In this document: piece after piece, positions 25,151 through 34,126 of the stretch
How positions within the stretch are numbered: the first letter of the stretch is position 1
Layout: each line of letters opens with the position of its first letter
NCBI GenBank assembly: GCA_015296085.1
Contig: DVDT01000101.1
Coordinates: 1-37,459, forward strand
Direction: 5' to 3'
Length of the DNA stretch: 37,459 nt
Source of the DNA: Trichormus sp. M33_DOE_039
Lineage (GTDB): Bacteria > Cyanobacteriota > Cyanobacteriia > Cyanobacteriales > Nostocaceae
Position numbers and translations under genes: made by a program
The notes under the pieces: generated by a model
Told to the model about the DNA's origin: nothing
Seen by the model: only the letters and a program-made list of their open reading frames with translations
The model's database searches: none

Positions 25151-27133
25151 CTACTCAGGTAAATTAATGGCAGGATTACGACTAAAAAATCCTCTAGGGG
25201 AAAGTTTAAACCCAAGTTTGTGAACAGGCATTACCGGCCAATCTTCTGGTTTAGGTACATGAGTAATACCCATTGTGTACCAGACAACAATATCTTCACC
25301 CGTTAAAGATTCATTATCAGCAATATATTTTGGTAGACCTTCTCCTGGTGTAGCTTGATTGGGATAATTGCCACCAGCATACAATTCATGAGGCTGATAT
25401 TTTGTCACCCAGAAATGATGGGTGGCAAAACCAGCTTTCTGGCGAATTTTTGACCCTTCTACTGGAAACAATATTGTATTCCCTCCTGGCATGAGCATAT
25501 ATGCAGATGCAGCCCCTAAAGTGTTACTTTTCTCTGCACTAGTAATCATCCATTCACGACTATGTTTAATATCCGCATCGCGAACGGCAGCTTTTTCGGT
25601 GGTTAATGGGGTATCTTCTACGACAATGGCATTTCCTAGAGGATTGTTTTCATCCATTGGTAAGCTGTTCACATTCATTTCCATGACGGAATTAGCCTGT
25701 CCATCAACATCCATATCTAAGCGGTAGTTGAAAAAGTGCTGATGATTTACCCCAAAGGTATTTTTTGCCAACATCCGGCCATAGGAATTATCAAACTTTT
25801 CTTGTTCAGCAGCCGTTCCCTGTGCCAAAACAATTCCTGATAAATCGTTTTCTACTTCAATACTTCCGTCTTGATGGAAAATCCAATTAATGCTGTAGTC
25901 ATAGTTGTCAATAGCAGCCGTCATCGTCAAGACTAACTCGCGATCGCGGCGTACGTCATTCCGTTGAGTATTATACTCGTAATGCTTCCAAAGGATGCCG
26001 CGATCGCGCTCGTAAATTCCCACCACTCCCGGCATTGTATACGGTTCACCCTCTTCATTGGCAAACACAGCATCAAGTAAAACCCCATTTTCGGGGACTT
26101 CCTTTCCCATCTCCATTGTGTTGGCGAGTAATCCCAGATTATATTCCCCCACATCAAAAGCGTTTCTAAATGACCAAGTGGGGTTAGGATCGCCATAAGG
26201 GACTACCATTTCCGATAAACCTGCGCGGTACAGCACAGGACGTTCATTTTCGCCGTCTTGATAAGTGACTTGATACAGCACCAGTCCGCTACGGGGGTGC
26301 ATCATGTAACGAAATTTCCAACCTTGCCAAGTGATTTCATTACCCTTGATTTGGAAAGTTTTGCCATTGGGTTGGAGGATTTTTAAAAGTTTTGGCGGGG
26401 ATAGAAGTTTACCTAAAGACTGTAAATCATAGTTCCAATTAGTTTGAGAGATGGGAACTATACCTTGGTCAATAAAACTGCTAACTGTGTTGGTATTTAA
26501 ATTAACAGTCGCTAGTACACCCTCAATGGGACTGCCATAATAATTCCAATTGTTACCCCTGTAAAATAATAAAGTCCGACAAATCCGACTACCTGTGGCG
26601 GCTTCCGCTTCACTTAAAATTCCCGCCGCCCAACAACTAATCTGTACTTGATTGAAATCTGTAATTCCCCGCTTTTTCATTGCTGCTTGCCATCGGGGGT
26701 CAGATTTGACTACCTGCCTAGCGATTTCGTATTCTGAGGACAGAATAGACGGTTGGACATTGAGAATCTCTTGCCATGATGCGATTTTTTGAGTTTTGAG
26801 GTCAACTGTAGCCTCATAGGTTTTGTTTTGCACTCTCTCATAGACTACTAAAAAAGCTTGGCGTGTAAATGGTTGACCTGGTGTAAATTTCAAAACCTCG
26901 GTTTTATCTGGTTCAGCTAGAGTAATCAGGGGGAAAGCCGCCATATCAGTTAAAGACTTTTCCTTTCTAATCACTTCTACAGCTGTTTTAATTTCTGCTT
27001 CTGTTAACGCTGTAAGGGGGTGAGTAATTGCTGGCTGTTGCGCTGCAAGTGTCCCCATGAATTTCAGTGAGAGAGCGAAGCAAAGAATAATGGTAACAAG
27101 TAAACAAAAGAATAATCGGATTCGCTTATTCAT
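25151..27133 (-). CDS. tynA: Secreted copper amine oxidase (primary-amine oxidase)
   Basis: A 660-residue protein with an N-terminal signal peptide (basic MNKRIR, then LFFCLLVTIILCFALSLKF, likely cut near AAQQ). The catalytic base lies in FRNAFDVGEYNLG (Asp327). The topaquinone tyrosine is Tyr411 in AAIDNYDYSINW. Copper ligands are His464 and His466 (GVNHQHFFNY) and His625 (GITHVPKPEDW). It oxidises primary amines to aldehydes, giving ammonia and hydrogen peroxide, in the periplasm or outside. All key residues are present. No amine transporter or aldehyde dehydrogenase is beside it. Confidence 0.93.
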   Translation of the reverse strand: MNKRIRLFFCLLVTIILCFALSLKFMGTLAAQQPAITHPLTALTEAEIKTAVEVIRKEKSLTDMAAFPLITLAEPDKTEVLKFTPGQPFTRQAFLVVYERVQNKTYEATVDLKTQKIASWQEILNVQPSILSSEYEIARQVVKSDPRWQAAMKKRGITDFNQVQISCWAAGILSEAEAATGSRICRTLLFYRGNNWNYYGSPIEGVLATVNLNTNTVSSFIDQGIVPISQTNWNYDLQSLGKLLSPPKLLKILQPNGKTFQIKGNEITWQGWKFRYMMHPRSGLVLYQVTYQDGENERPVLYRAGLSEMVVPYGDPNPTWSFRNAFDVGEYNLGLLANTMEMGKEVPENGVLLDAVFANEEGEPYTMPGVVGIYERDRGILWKHYEYNTQRNDVRRDRELVLTMTAAIDNYDYSINWIFHQDGSIEVENDLSGIVLAQGTAAEQEKFDNSYGRMLAKNTFGVNHQHFFNYRLDMDVDGQANSVMEMNVNSLPMDENNPLGNAIVVEDTPLTTEKAAVRDADIKHSREWMITSAEKSNTLGAASAYMLMPGGNTILFPVEGSKIRQKAGFATHHFWVTKYQPHELYAGGNYPNQATPGEGLPKYIADNESLTGEDIVVWYTMGITHVPKPEDWPVMPVHKLGFKLSPRGFFSRNPAINLPE

Positions 27134-27520
27134 TCTTGAGTATCTGGAAACAACTTGATTGTTATTTATTTCCAGAAATCAGATAAAAAACAGAATTGTG
27201 CGTCAATTAGACTGTGTCTATACCAAAGAAAGTGGGAAGTAAGCTCTCCACCTAGTTGCAAAAGATCGTTACAATACTCGCAAAAGCCCAAAACTAAGAA
27301 AATTCAGCCTTTAATTTTTTACTTTAGTTGCCACAACCCAGTGAAATCAATGTTCTTGAGAGCCAGTGCGGTGTATCTCTATTGCAAAGTATAGGCTCCC
27401 AAAATTGCGATCACTGCTTTTATATTGATAAGTAATTATTATTGATATATAGGGATTGGTACTAAAAACTTTGGTGTGCCTGCATAATAAAGTAAAAACT
27501 TGCTTATTAATAAAAACGCA
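27134..27520. other. Divergent spacer, no gene seen
   Basis: The 387-bp region separates the amine oxidase (minus) from the membrane protein (plus). It is AT-rich, holds no convincing reading frame, RNA gene or strong hairpin, and must contain both promoters; none could be fixed with confidence. Confidence 0.45.
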
Positions 27521-28321
27521 ATGAATAATAGCAATGAGTATAGTTTTAAGAGCCAAAAGCCTATATCTAGACTGGAATTAACAATTCAAATTATCTTGCG
27601 AAGTATGGCAATAGGGCTAATATCTGGCGGTATACTGGGTGCGCTTTTTGGCTTTGTCTTTTTTGTTTGGACTGGAACAGTTGGGGCGGTATTAGGTTTA
27701 GGACTGGGGTTAGTTAATGGAATATTGCTGAGTTTAATAACCTGTCTATTCTTTTATCCACTAAAGTCTCTTCGACTCTATCATGTGATTGTCAAGGTTA
27801 TTAGTGCTTCTATAGCTGGAGTCGGAGTAGCAAGTTTTGGCCCTTGGTACTTTTCCTCCAATTACATGACACCCTCTTCAGGAGTTTTGATTGGTTTTAG
27901 CTCTGTAATTGCATCTGTAGTTGCTGGATTCGCAGGATGGTTAGCAGGAAAAAACATTTTTCAATGGTATGAACAAAAAAATCAAAGAGAAAGACGAAAA
28001 TCAACTCTAAAGGCGACGCTGCATGATACTACTACACTAAACACAGCAGAACAGCATTTAGAAGATAGCCTGTGGTCTAGAAATTTAGGCTGGATATATC
28101 TTGGTCTAATTTCATTTCTGTGTTCTTTTCGAGGGCAAATGCTTTTGCAATTCATAGTCTGTGGAAATCAAGATGTACGTTCTTGCCTTCCTTCTCCTCG
28201 TCTTTATACATCAGTAATAGCAGGCTTTAAAGTAGTCATTCCTACAATTTTAGTAATTATTCTGATATTAAATTTAGTTAAAATTCTATATAAGAAACAC
28301 AAGAATAAGCTTACAAGCTAA
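27521..28321 (+). CDS. Unknown polytopic membrane protein
   Basis: Unrecognised, 266 residues, about six transmembrane helices. They begin with SMAIGLISGGILGALFGFVF, GAVLGLGLGLVNGILLSLIT, VISASIAGVGVASFGPWYF and GVLIGFSSVIASVVAGFAG, then a cytosolic charged loop of about 45 residues (EQKNQRERRKSTLKATLHD), then two more C-terminal helices (GLISFLCSF, VVIPTILVIILILNLV). The glycine-zipper-like first helices are notable. The TTG at 27500 is passed over for the ATG. Function unknown. Confidence 0.65.
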   Translation: MNNSNEYSFKSQKPISRLELTIQIILRSMAIGLISGGILGALFGFVFFVWTGTVGAVLGLGLGLVNGILLSLITCLFFYPLKSLRLYHVIVKVISASIAGVGVASFGPWYFSSNYMTPSSGVLIGFSSVIASVVAGFAGWLAGKNIFQWYEQKNQRERRKSTLKATLHDTTTLNTAEQHLEDSLWSRNLGWIYLGLISFLCSFRGQMLLQFIVCGNQDVRSCLPSPRLYTSVIAGFKVVIPTILVIILILNLVKILYKKHKNKLTS

Positions 28322-28591
28322 ATAATGAGTGTCCGCTACTATAGGAAAATTTTAGAAGGGATTGAAGTTTAAATGAGAAGCTTAGGGGAACAGACATAGC
28401 ATAGATAACACAAAGGCAACGACCTCGACCGAGCAAGGAAGTTGTGACATAATGGCGGCTCAAAGCCTTAACAGAGATTACTTTTAGATATTCATTAAAT
28501 TTTTTTTCTTACTCGTTTGTTACTTGATATTAATTTAAGAGCGATCGCCTTTACCAAATTAAAAGCGATCGCCCCCCAAAGTTTCTACTGA

Positions 28592-29116
28592 CTACGCAGC
28601 CACCAACCGACGCAAAGATTCAGCACGACGTTTAGCTGTAGCGTTATTTGGTTGAAACTTGAGTGCTTCTTCGTACATTTGCAACGCTTGAGCATTCAAT
28701 TTCTTCCGCTCATAAGCATGACCCAAATTATTTAGTGCTACCACATAATCCGGTTTCAATTTCAGAGCTTCTTTGTAATGACGGATCGCTAAGTCATACT
28801 GATCTTGGGCAAAATAAGCATAACCTAGACCATTGTAGATAGGAGCAGTATTTTCTTCTCCTTCTTCCTCAGCAGACTTGAGTGCTTTTTGAAACAATGG
28901 TATCGATTGGGTAAACACTTTTTTCTCAGAATAAATACAAGCTAGTTCGTAATATTCCTGAGTCGTACCCTTTTCTTTACTCAACTTGTTTCGCAACCGC
29001 GATAACGAACTTTCGCGTTTACGAGTTTTGAACAGCTGGCGGAAAACACTCACAACTGCGAATGTCAGTAAACCCACCAAAACAGAGAGATAAACAACCG
29101 CTAGACTGTTATCCAT
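28592..29116 (-). CDS. ycf37: Ycf37-like TPR protein (photosystem I assembly)
   Basis: 174 residues: an N-terminal membrane anchor (LAVVYLSVLVGLLTFAVVSV), a basic stretch (FKTRKRESSLSRLRNKLSK), then three tetratricopeptide repeats (EYYELACIYSEKK, APIYNGLGYAYFAQDQYDLA, VVALNNLGHAYERKKLNAQA). Anchor plus TPRs with this N-terminal sequence fits Ycf37, a thylakoid protein implicated in photosystem I assembly and stability. ATG 29116 begins MDNSLAVVYL; the TTG five codons upstream is rejected. Confidence 0.85.
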   Translation of the reverse strand: MDNSLAVVYLSVLVGLLTFAVVSVFRQLFKTRKRESSLSRLRNKLSKEKGTTQEYYELACIYSEKKVFTQSIPLFQKALKSAEEEGEENTAPIYNGLGYAYFAQDQYDLAIRHYKEALKLKPDYVVALNNLGHAYERKKLNAQALQMYEEALKFQPNNATAKRRAESLRRLVAA

Positions 29117-29256
29117 TACCTTCAAATACAAATATTAAAGTTGCTTCTCTATCTATTATCGGTCTTATTGGGAGTGCTGTTAGCGGTAGTGGAACGTTGA
29201 GTAGGGTGCTGAGTAAAGACAAGCGAGAGAAATTATTAAACGATGATGGAAAGCGA

Positions 29257-29306
29257 GAAACTTTTAGCAGGGAAAGGTTGAGATGACCATCCCTGTTAAA
29301 AGTTTC
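29257..29306. repeat. Long 17-bp stem hairpin
   Basis: Arms 29257-29273 (GAAACTTTTAGCAGGGA) and 29290-29306 are complementary apart from one G-T pair, with a 16-base loop. It lies between the PEP-CTERM gene and ycf37, both minus-strand, so in their transcripts it would be a stable stem without a U-run. Confidence 0.75.
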
Positions 29307-29383
29307 CTCACACCAGTCCAGTAGGTTAGGTTGACGTAAGGAAAACCAAGACCATATCAAACGCACTTCTTTGGGTCAGACTG

Positions 29384-30130
29384 CTACGGATTGAAACCTC
29401 TTATGCTTTTTACAGAAGACGCTAACTTTTTACGCAGACCTACGACAACACCAAGTCCAGCAATACTGAAGAGTGCTTGAATGCTAGATGGTTCAGGAGT
29501 AGTTCTAGGAGTAACTGTAATTTTGGCGTAGAGGGAAGCGGTATCTGTTTCACTTTCCCGAACACGGAATTCGTTAACTAAGGTAGTCCCACCATCCTTA
29601 CTGAAACCAAGTAACTGTAAAGTATAGTCTTGCCCACCAAAGTTAAAGTTAGTGCTGCTAAAACTATTAGGTGGAAAAACAAAATCGGCATTTTCGTCTG
29701 GAGTACCATTGTTATCAGTACTAATTAGATTAAACGAAAAATTAAAATTCTCATTTAATCCTGATGGATCTGTAAAAGCCAATAAAACATCTAATGGTAC
29801 AGACTCAGGGGTTGTTCCTATTGTAGTTGTGCCGTTGAAATAAGTTAAATTACCAATTTGAAATGGAGTATCGAAGTTTGTACTGAAGGCATTACCGACG
29901 AAATTTAGATAGTTAGCTCCTGTACCAAAACTAGCAGCATCTCCCCATGTGAATGTATCTGTACCTACTCCACTGTATACAATACTAGCAGTAGAAGGGA
30001 TGGGAGTTCCCCAAGTACCACTGGAATTGCCAGTGAAAGGCGGAGCAGCTTGTACACTGTTTGCTAAAGCGAGAGATGCCAAAGCAGTCAATGTAGTTTT
30101 TGTTGCAACACTAGAGAAATCTATTGCCAT
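29384..30130 (-). CDS. PEP-CTERM, choice-of-anchor K domain exported protein
   Basis: 248 residues. A signal peptide (TKTTLTALASLALANSVQA, cut before APPF) precedes a beta-rich domain with GTWGTPIPSTASIVYSGVGT, FTWGDAASFG, NYLNFVGNAF and IGNLTYFNGTT, the choice-of-anchor K pattern. The C-terminus has TPEPSS, a hydrophobic stretch and RKK, the PEP-CTERM sorting signal for exosortase/archaeosortase-like processing. The protein is exported and probably linked to extracellular polysaccharide. ATG 30130 gives the natural signal peptide; the frame extends upstream to 30166. Confidence 0.85.
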   Translation of the reverse strand: MAIDFSSVATKTTLTALASLALANSVQAAPPFTGNSSGTWGTPIPSTASIVYSGVGTDTFTWGDAASFGTGANYLNFVGNAFSTNFDTPFQIGNLTYFNGTTTIGTTPESVPLDVLLAFTDPSGLNENFNFSFNLISTDNNGTPDENADFVFPPNSFSSTNFNFGGQDYTLQLLGFSKDGGTTLVNEFRVRESETDTASLYAKITVTPRTTPEPSSIQALFSIAGLGVVVGLRKKLASSVKSIRGFNP

Positions 30131-30745
30131 AATTTGCAGTTCGGCTACATAAATGTATGGATACAAAAAACTCTATAGCCACAACATATAGCAATCCTCA
30201 GCGAAAAGTTAGCAGATAAAGAGAAAAACGACCATTTATAAGTATTTCGGACATTTTATCTCTCATTAGGTATTCAGTCTTGCTATATGATGTTGATGTA
30301 TTAAATATCTCTATAGATGTGAAATATCTTATCTGAAATGGGTTTCTTTGTACGTGAAATTACGTTAATTTTTTTAAGATTTAGTGAGGATAGAATTTCT
30401 ACTATTAAAAGATAAAAATATATGGAGTAATTCTGAGAGATTAACACCTGATGTGAATTAGGAAATCCTTCTATATCCAAAAAATAGCCTATGCTTAGAG
30501 CTAATGAGACTCGGTAGGGGCGGGTTCACCTGGATCATCGTTAATTGTTCATGATATTTGATTAACCCGCCCCTACAAATGCCTACGGAATATAAGATTT
30601 TAATTCACATTAGACGTGATTATTGATCAAGTAACTCTCTTCCGTTGATGTTTTTCACGAATAATACTTATATTTCTTGTATAAATAATTTCATGATCAC
30701 CACAATTGATTGATCGAATTTGTGAATTTTGAATTCAGCGCAAAG
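30131..30745. other. Large intergenic region with a palindrome, no gene
   Basis: The 615-bp AT-rich region upstream of the PEP-CTERM gene and downstream of the solute-binding protein contains the palindrome at 30514-30576 and otherwise nothing recognisable. No reading frame of note was seen on either strand. Confidence 0.5.
30514..30576. repeat. Palindromic dispersed repeat with 13-bp perfect arms
   Basis: GTAGGGGCGGGTT (30514-30526) and AACCCGCCCCTAC (30564-30576) are exact complements around 37 bp of AT-rich sequence. The short arm core TAGGGGCG is shared with 16925-16955. This is the size and form of a MITE-like or REP-like cyanobacterial element. Confidence 0.8.
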
Positions 30746-31561
30746 TTATGAGACTAATCCCCAATATTTGATGCGTTCTTTGAGCCAGCCTTTAGCGATG
30801 TAACTAGCGATCGCTTCATTCACTTTTCTTCTAAACTCATCGTACTGCAATCCTTTGGGCATGACTACAGATAAAGGTGCAGTTGAGAGTTTTGTGGGTA
30901 GTATGCGGTATTGGGGATTTTGTTGTACCCAACCACTCAGCACACTAGCATCAGCGGCAAAGGCTACGACAGTATTATTTTCTATTTGCTGTTGCGCTTC
31001 TATGTAAGAATCTACTCCTACTAATTCCGCTTCGGGAATATAGTACCGGACTTCAGCGATGGTGCTGGAGTGATTTAAGACAGCGATTTTCTGCTTTTGC
31101 AAATCGCTGATTTTCTGTATTGACGCATCTTTAGTAATTAAAACCGTGCCATCAAAGTAATAAGGGACACTAAAACTTACTAAACGTGAGCGTGATTCTG
31201 TAGCTGTTACCCTAGCGATCGCCATATCCACTTGATGATCGTAGACTGCCGATAAGCGATCGCGATTCCTGACTGGCTGGAATTTCACAGAGTCGGTTTT
31301 TCCCAATAAATCAGCGGCTAGACGCTGTGCTAAGTCAATTTCTAACCCTTGCAGTTTGCCATCAGCATCTTTAAATCCCAGAGGCGGCGTATTATCTTTT
31401 ACAGCTACAGTCAAATAACCCCGCCGTTGAATTTCTGTTATAGGGGCGGCAGATGCAGCCAATCCTGTGCTAAAAAACACGCAAAAAATACAAATAATGG
31501 TGGCGGATAATACCAGATGTAACTGCCTAATTATTTGCCATTTGTTACATCTGTTATTCAT
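30746..31561 (-). CDS. Amino-acid type solute-binding protein (SBP_bac_3)
   Basis: 271 residues with a signal peptide (LVLSATIICIFCVFFSTGLA, cut near AASAAP), then ITEIQRRGYLTVAVKDNTPP, GLEIDLAQRLAADLLG, MAIARVTATESR, SFSVPYYFDGTVL, and a second lobe ending with FRRKVNEAIASYIAKGWLKE. This is family 3 of periplasmic binding proteins, usually feeding polar amino acid ABC transporters. No permease or ATPase is adjacent, so it is an orphan receptor. It begins 12 bp after the rplT stop and is probably cotranscribed with it. Confidence 0.88.
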   Translation of the reverse strand: MNNRCNKWQIIRQLHLVLSATIICIFCVFFSTGLAASAAPITEIQRRGYLTVAVKDNTPPLGFKDADGKLQGLEIDLAQRLAADLLGKTDSVKFQPVRNRDRLSAVYDHQVDMAIARVTATESRSRLVSFSVPYYFDGTVLITKDASIQKISDLQKQKIAVLNHSSTIAEVRYYIPEAELVGVDSYIEAQQQIENNTVVAFAADASVLSGWVQQNPQYRILPTKLSTAPLSVVMPKGLQYDEFRRKVNEAIASYIAKGWLKERIKYWGLVS

Positions 31562-31573
31562 CCGGTTTCACCT

Positions 31574-31930
31574 TTAACCTTGAACTTGACTGGCTATTTC
31601 CACTACTTTACTGAAGCTAGCAGGATCGAGGACTGCTAATTGTGCCAACATTTTGCGATTGAGTTGGATGTTAGCTTTTTTCAGGTTGCCGATCAAGCGG
31701 CTGTAGCTTAAGCCATGTAATCTAGCAGCAGCATTAATACGGGTAATCCACAGACTGCGGAAATCGCGCTTTTTCTTTTTGCGATCGCGGTAAGCACTCC
31801 GCAGTGCTTTCATTACCTGTTGGTTAGCGGTTCTAAACAAAGTTGAATGAGAACCACGGAAGCCTTTAGCTAGTTTGAGAATTTTATTGCGGCGTTTACG
31901 AGCAACGTTACCGCGTTTTACACGGGTCAT
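31574..31930 (-). CDS. rplT: 50S ribosomal protein L20
   Basis: 118 residues, full length: starts [20 protein letters not shown] and contains [36 protein letters not shown] and [21 protein letters not shown]20 binds 23S rRNA early in large-subunit assembly. It follows rpmI by 22 bp. infC, which precedes these genes in many bacteria, is not here. Confidence 0.98.
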   Translation of the reverse strand: MTRVKRGNVARKRRNKILKLAKGFRGSHSTLFRTANQQVMKALRSAYRDRKKKKRDFRSLWITRINAAARLHGLSYSRLIGNLKKANIQLNRKMLAQLAVLDPASFSKVVEIASQVQG

Positions 31931-31952
31931 ATTTTATTCCTAAAGAACGAAT

Positions 31953-32150
31953 TTACAAATAAGGAAGCATCAAACGCACGTTTTCTTCGTCGCGTTCATT
32001 GACAATTGCCATTTTAGACAGACCCCGTTTCTTGTTGGTGGTCTTGTGTTCTAACAAGTGGTTTTTGAAAGCTTTGCGGCGCACAATTTTACCGCTACCA
32101 GTGGCGCGGAATCGCTTTGCTGCGGCTTTGCGTGTTTTGAGTTTAGGCAT
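31953..32150 (-). CDS. rpmI: 50S ribosomal protein L35
   Basis: 65 residues, basic: [20 protein letters not shown], then [12 protein letters not shown] and VRLMLPYL at the end. This is complete L35. It is first in the rpmI-rplT operon; the promoter must lie in the 273-bp divergent spacer shared with miaB. Confidence 0.98.
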   Translation of the reverse strand: MPKLKTRKAAAKRFRATGSGKIVRRKAFKNHLLEHKTTNKKRGLSKMAIVNERDEENVRLMLPYL

Positions 32151-32423
32151 GAATTGGCTCTAATTCGACACAATCCCTCATTATATACTACTCAAACCAC
32201 GTTGGAAGCACTAACAACACTTCAAACATTCACAGCTAAAGGCAAAGAAGAATTGGAGAAAGGCAGAAGGAACAATTAGTCTCACCTTGACAAATGCTAG
32301 AACAGCTACATTGGCAACACAGGAATACTTTCAGGGAGATGTTAACGTTGTATTTCTTATACTCTAATACAATAGAGAAGAACACAAAACTTACCTAACA
32401 TCTAGCTAACTCAGCAATTGCCC

Positions 32424-33788
32424 ATGACCACTTCTAACCGCCGCTATCACATTACTACTTTCGGTTGCCAAATGAATAAAGCCGACTCAGAACGCATGGC
32501 TGGCATATTAGAAGACATGGGTTTTGAGTTTTCCGAAGATCCCAACAACGCAGATGTCATTCTCTACAATACTTGCACCATTCGGGATAATGCCGAACAA
32601 AAAGTATATTCTTATCTTGGTAGACAAGCCAAGCGCAAACACGAACAACCCAATTTAACCTTAGTTGTTGCTGGCTGTGTCGCCCAACAAGAAGGTGAAG
32701 CACTGCTGCGGCGAGTCCCAGAATTAGATTTAGTCATGGGGCCACAACACGCCAACCGCCTCAAAGATTTACTAGAGTCAGTCTTTGCCGGGAATCAAGT
32801 TGTGGCGACAGAAGCAGTCCACATCATGGAAGATATTACTCAAGCGCGGCGGGATAGCACCGTGACAGCTTGGGTGAATGTGATTTACGGCTGCAACGAA
32901 CGCTGCACCTATTGCGTAGTTCCTGGCGTGCGCGGCGTGGAACAGTCCCGCACACCGGAAGCTATCCGCGCCGAAATGGAACAATTAGGACGGCAAGGTT
33001 ACAAAGAAATTACCCTTCTAGGTCAAAATATTGACGCTTACGGACGAGATTTACCCGGTACAACACCAGAAGGAAGACATCTGCATACCTTCACTGATTT
33101 ACTGTATTACGTCCATGATGTGCCGGGAGTAGAGCGGATTAGATTTGCTACTAGCCATCCCCGTTATTTCACCGAGAGATTAATTAAAGCTTGCGCAGAA
33201 TTGCCCAAAGTTTGTGAGCATTTTCATATTCCCTTCCAGTCTGGGGATAACGAACTATTAAAAGCAATGGCGCGAGGTTACACCCACGAAAAATATCGCC
33301 GGATTATTGACACAATTCGTCAATATATGCCAGATGCGTCAATTAGTGCTGATGCCATAGTGGGTTTTCCTGGCGAAACGGAAGCACAGTTTGAAAATAC
33401 CTTGAAATTGGTAGAAGATATCGGCTTTGACCAATTGAATACGGCTGCTTATTCTCCCCGTCCTGGCACACCTGCGGCGTTGTGGGAAAATCAGTTGAGT
33501 GAAGAAGTGAAAAGCGATCGCCTACAAAGATTAAACCATTTAGTGGGTATCAAAGCAGGCGAGCGATCGCAACGTTACATGGGACGCATCGAGGAAGTGT
33601 TAGTAGAAGACCAAAACCCCAAAGACAAAACCCAAGTCATGGGACGCACACGCGGTAATCGTCTCACTTTCTTTACAGGCGATATTAATGAGTTAAAAGG
33701 GCAATTGGTGAAAGTAAAAATCACCGAAGTTCGAGCTTTTAGCTTGACTGGCGAACCCATAGAAGTGCGTCAAGCTGTGCCGGTTTAA
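32424..33788 (+). CDS. miaB: tRNA-2-methylthio-N6-dimethylallyladenosine synthase MiaB
   Basis: 454 residues. The N-terminal UPF0004 domain holds the three auxiliary-cluster cysteines ([35 protein letters not shown]). The radical-SAM motif is [17 protein letters not shown]. The C-terminal TRAM domain is [13 protein letters not shown] onward. It adds the methylthio group to A37 of tRNAs using two 4Fe-4S clusters and S-adenosylmethionine. The TTG at 32418 is passed over for the ATG that begins [13 protein letters not shown]. Confidence 0.97.
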   Translation: MTTSNRRYHITTFGCQMNKADSERMAGILEDMGFEFSEDPNNADVILYNTCTIRDNAEQKVYSYLGRQAKRKHEQPNLTLVVAGCVAQQEGEALLRRVPELDLVMGPQHANRLKDLLESVFAGNQVVATEAVHIMEDITQARRDSTVTAWVNVIYGCNERCTYCVVPGVRGVEQSRTPEAIRAEMEQLGRQGYKEITLLGQNIDAYGRDLPGTTPEGRHLHTFTDLLYYVHDVPGVERIRFATSHPRYFTERLIKACAELPKVCEHFHIPFQSGDNELLKAMARGYTHEKYRRIIDTIRQYMPDASISADAIVGFPGETEAQFENTLKLVEDIGFDQLNTAAYSPRPGTPAALWENQLSEEVKSDRLQRLNHLVGIKAGERSQRYMGRIEEVLVEDQNPKDKTQVMGRTRGNRLTFFTGDINELKGQLVKVKITEVRAFSLTGEPIEVRQAVPV

Positions 33789-33835
33789 AGGAATTGACAC
33801 CACACTAAAATTAATCACTTGCGGAGTTCTATTGA

Positions 33836-34033
33836 ATGTCAGACTTATGACAAAGAATCACAGTCAACCTTAGACAGTGTGGTGATCGTCCTTGTATTCG
33901 CGGTATGAGAATCAGAGTATTAGATGTGCTTGATCTGTTTGCTGCGGGACTGAGTGCCGAGCAAATTTTAGCATAAATGCCCGATTTAGAGATAGATGAA
34001 CTGAAAGCAAGACTCACATACGCTGTTGTGTGA
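33836..34033 (+). pseudogene. Broken DUF433 (VapB-like) antitoxin
   Basis: A 65-codon frame from ATG 33836 to TGA 34033 reads MSDL, stop (TGA 33848), QRITVNLRQCGDRPCIRG, MRIRVLDVLDLFAAGLSAEQ, ILA, stop (TAA 33974), MPDLEIDELKARLTYA. The frame never shifts, and the sequence is a whole DUF433 antitoxin of the CIRGxRIRVxDVL type with two nonsense changes. A partner toxin is not seen next to it. It lies just upstream of the Mrr-type gene. Confidence 0.8.
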
Positions 34034-34126
34034 AATCTTTTCGTCTAGTAACCTCGTTAAACTAGAATCTTCTTTGGAAATGCTAATAAAATGTTGATTT
34101 AGCATCTATATCTTTGTTTTTCTAAA

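Noticed and set aside
27155-27394. 79-residue plus-strand open frame in the amine oxidase spacer
   Set aside because: No start signal, cysteine/serine-rich noise, no family resemblance.
29109-29366. 85-residue minus-strand open frame upstream of ycf37
   Set aside because: It runs through the long hairpin and overlaps the ycf37 start; no protein-like pattern.
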